Both the position numbers and the translations under genes were made by a program. DNA of 59,116 nt from Gemmatimonadota bacterium (GTDB lineage Bacteria > Gemmatimonadota > Gemmatimonadetes > Gemmatimonadales > GWC2-71-9), in the NCBI GenBank assembly GCA_022563595.1, contig JADFNB010000020.1:1-59116 (forward strand), in the 5' to 3' direction. Below are positions 57,050 through 59,116 of this stretch, in pieces (positions within the stretch are counted from its first letter, which is position 1; each line of letters begins with the position of its first letter). The notes under the pieces were generated by a model. The model searched no databases and was not told the DNA's origin. It saw only the letters and a program-made list of their open reading frames with translations.

Positions 57050-59116
57050 TGGCGCCGGCCGACAAGTCGAAGTACAAGGAGTTCCGCCTCACCTCGTTCG
57101 CCATCGAGCACGCCACGGTCGTGTTGGTGCTCACGGCGATCGTGATCTTCCTCGGCGTGTCGTCGTACCTCACCGTGCCGAAGGAGTCGTCGCCCGAGAT
57201 CGTGATCCCGAACATCATCGTGACCACGGTTTATCCCGGTGTCGCGCCGCGCGACATCGAGACGCTCATCACGCGCAAACTCGAGGAGGAGCTGAACACG
57301 ATTCCGGACGTGAAGACGATCACGTCGACCTCCACCGAGGGCTACTCGACCATCAACGTCGAGTTCGACGCCGGCGTCGACATGGACGAGGCGCTCCAGC
57401 GGGTGCGCGAGAAGGTGGATATCGCGAAACCTGAGCTCCCCACCGCGGCGGAGGAGCCGGAGATCTTCGAGATCAACTTCGCTGAGTTTCCAATCATGCA
57501 GGTGAACGTGGCCGGGCCGTACAGCCTCGTTCGATTGCGTGACGTTGCGGACGATCTCAAGGACGATCTGGAGCAGATCCCGAGCGTGCTCGAAGTCCAG
57601 CTCTCGGGTGGACTGGAGCGAGAGGTCCAGGTCGATGTCGATCTCGCCAAGCTCCAGTTCTACAACCTCGCATTTGACGACGTCATCGACGCCATCCGCG
57701 ATGAGAACGTGACGATCCCCGGTGGCACGATAAACGTGGGCGAGATGAAATACCTCGTGCGCGTCCCCGGTGAGTACGAAGACCCCGAACCGATCGCCGA
57801 TATCGTGATAGCCTCCTCCCGGGGCGTGCCCGTGTACGTGCGCGACGTCGCCACGGTTGACTTTGGGTTCAAGGAGCGGGATTCGTACGCGCGGCTGGAC
57901 GGCAACCCGGTCGTGTCGCTCGCCGTGAAGAAGCGGGTCGGGGAGAACATCATCGAGACGGCCGACGCCGTGCGCGCGGCGATCGCGGCGGCCGGCCCCC
58001 GCTTCCCGCCGGGAACGGTCGTGAAGATCACGTCCGACCAGGCCGAAGACATCCGCGACATGGTGATGAGTCTGGAGAACAACATCATCTCCGGTCTCCT
58101 CCTCGTCGTGGGGGTCTTGCTGTTCTTCCTCGGCGCCCGTACTGCATGGTTCGTCGGGTTCGCCATCCCGATGTCCATGCTCCTGTCATTCATCGTGATC
58201 CGGGCAGTTGGATTCTCGATGAACATGGTGGTGCTGTTCAGCCTGATCCTGGCGCTGGGAATGCTGGTGGACAACGCGATCGTTGTGGTGGAGAACATCT
58301 ACCGGTTCCGCGAGCAGGGGTTCGATCGGAAGGAGGCCGCCAAGTACGCCACCGCCGAGGTCGCCGTACCCGTCATCGCATCGACGGCGACGACGCTGGC
58401 GGCTTTTGCGCCGATGGTGTTCTGGCCCGGCATCGTCGGGGAGTTCATGAAGTACCTGCCCCTGACGCTGATCATCACGCTCAGCTCGTCGCTGTTCGTC
58501 GCGCTGGTGATCGTGCCGACGCTGTGCGCGCTGTTCCTGGAACACGAGGCGGCGCCGCGATTGCCACTGCCCAAATTGACGCGGCAGGTTGCGATGGGCG
58601 CTGGCCTCGTCGTCGTGCTCGTCTTGCTGGTGATCAGTCCCCTCTCGTCGATCCTGCTGTTGGCCACCGCCGGGTTAGGGTACGCGACGTACCACTACCT
58701 GATGCATCCAGTGGGCCACTGGTTCATGACGCACGGTCTGCCCCGCATCATCGTCCACTACGAGCGGCAGCTCCGCTGGGCATTGGGGCATCGCATGCGT
58801 ATGCTGGTGGGCGTGACGGTGACGATGGTGGTCGCGATAGGCGCGTTCTGGGTGCTGAACGCCGGCATAGAGTTCTTCCCCGAGAACATCCCGCCGCCGA
58901 CCGTGTACGTGCAGGTCGACGCGCCGCTCGGCACGCGGGTCGATCAGACGGACGGGATCGTACGCCGTATCGAGAACCGTCTGAATGGCCTGCCCGGTCG
59001 CGCCGACTTCCAGTCGGTCGTGGCCACGACCGGCTCACAGGTCGCAACCGGTTTCGGTGGCGGTGGCGGTGGCGGTGGCACCCACCGCGCGACGGTCGCC
59101 GTGAACTTCAAGGACT
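57046..59116 (+). CDS. RND efflux inner-membrane pump (AcrB/HAE1-like), partial at window end
   Basis: 690 residues to the window edge without a stop; a full protein has about 1030-1100. First span IEHATVVLVLTAIVIFLGVS; porter domain TVYPGVAPRDIETLITRKLE and VDIAKPELPTAAEEPEIFEI; spans 2-6 with the proton-relay motif LALGMLVDNAIVVVENIYRF (Asp near residue 409; the AcrB Asp-Asp pair is Asp-Asn here, as in many HAE1 pumps). A glycine-rich run (GFGGGGGGGG) lies near the cut end. It exports drugs, bile-like compounds or lipids using the proton gradient. Last gene of the tetR-tolC-MFP-RND set in the window. Confidence 0.93.
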   Translation, partial: MMAPADKSKYKEFRLTSFAIEHATVVLVLTAIVIFLGVSSYLTVPKESSPEIVIPNIIVTTVYPGVAPRDIETLITRKLEEELNTIPDVKTITSTSTEGYSTINVEFDAGVDMDEALQRVREKVDIAKPELPTAAEEPEIFEINFAEFPIMQVNVAGPYSLVRLRDVADDLKDDLEQIPSVLEVQLSGGLEREVQVDVDLAKLQFYNLAFDDVIDAIRDENVTIPGGTINVGEMKYLVRVPGEYEDPEPIADIVIASSRGVPVYVRDVATVDFGFKERDSYARLDGNPVVSLAVKKRVGENIIETADAVRAAIAAAGPRFPPGTVVKITSDQAEDIRDMVMSLENNIISGLLLVVGVLLFFLGARTAWFVGFAIPMSMLLSFIVIRAVGFSMNMVVLFSLILALGMLVDNAIVVVENIYRFREQGFDRKEAAKYATAEVAVPVIASTATTLAAFAPMVFWPGIVGEFMKYLPLTLIITLSSSLFVALVIVPTLCALFLEHEAAPRLPLPKLTRQVAMGAGLVVVLVLLVISPLSSILLLATAGLGYATYHYLMHPVGHWFMTHGLPRIIVHYERQLRWALGHRMRMLVGVTVTMVVAIGAFWVLNAGIEFFPENIPPPTVYVQVDAPLGTRVDQTDGIVRRIENRLNGLPGRADFQSVVATTGSQVATGFGGGGGGGGTHRATVAVNFKD

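Noticed and set aside
1-59116. CRISPR arrays, rRNA, tRNA, integrases and IS transposases
   Set aside because: None could be read on either strand; the repeats found are minisatellites, paired direct repeats or inverted repeats without spacer arrays.

Overview
The window is GC-rich bacterial chromosome with tightly packed genes, many of which overlap by 1-4 bases (ATGA, GTGA, TAATG). A TonB-dependent receptor with a carboxypeptidase-like regulatory domain, a zinc-ribbon Ser/Thr kinase, PIG-L and amidohydrolase secreted enzymes, ABC-2 remnants and surface lipoproteins ending in TolB-like repeats together suggest Gemmatimonadota or a close relative. That is inference from gene style; no rRNA, tRNA or CRISPR is visible.

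Layout. 1-1.5 kb: start of a TonB receptor, then a patch of broken gene ends. 1.6-4.4 kb: TPR protein, TauE/SafE exporter, OsmC. 4.5-8.2 kb: a metal-uptake group (small Cys/His protein, porin, TroA/ZnuA-like binding protein, permease) with no ATPase gene. 8.1-10.8 kb (minus): M14 peptidase, kelch protein, ArfB. 10.9-12.2 kb: patatin phospholipase plus a 42-residue membrane protein. 12.2-15 kb: acnA. 15-20 kb: tkt-pgi-rpiA-SURF1 operon, then a class V aminotransferase. 21.4-23.5 kb (minus): GH113-like hydrolase and an iron-sulfur membrane protein. 23.9-31.8 kb (minus): two related surface lipoproteins and a broken third copy. 32-34.7 kb: acyl-CoA dehydrogenase and a PRTase-like protein. 34.6-42.1 kb: PIG-L deacetylase, a complete iron-type ABC importer and an MFS transporter in one coupled run. 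42.2-46.2 kb (minus): amidohydrolase, PLP decarboxylase and alpha/beta hydrolase, coupled. 46.3-48.5 kb: an ABC ATPase/permease deletion fusion and a VapBC module between direct repeats. 48.6-50.3 kb: hydrolase and kinase, head to head. 50.4-59.1 kb: a tetR-tolC-MFP-RND efflux operon whose tetR is split by about 3.5 kb of unlike DNA.

The main theme is genome remodelling. At least six gene remnants or deletion fusions are readable. The most interesting are the split tetR, which separates a palindromic operator/promoter from the efflux genes; the VapBC cassette between 44-bp repeats; the in-frame ABC-2 fusion; and a GGAAGGATGG minisatellite that also serves as protein tail, ribosome-binding site and, in inverted form, signal peptide. 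Several genes carry a TANNNT box 5-11 bases before ATG, which points to leaderless transcripts.

Functionally, the window covers central carbon metabolism (aconitase, transketolase, two sugar-phosphate isomerases), metal and iron uptake, outer-membrane receptors and porins, secreted hydrolases, and drug or solute efflux.
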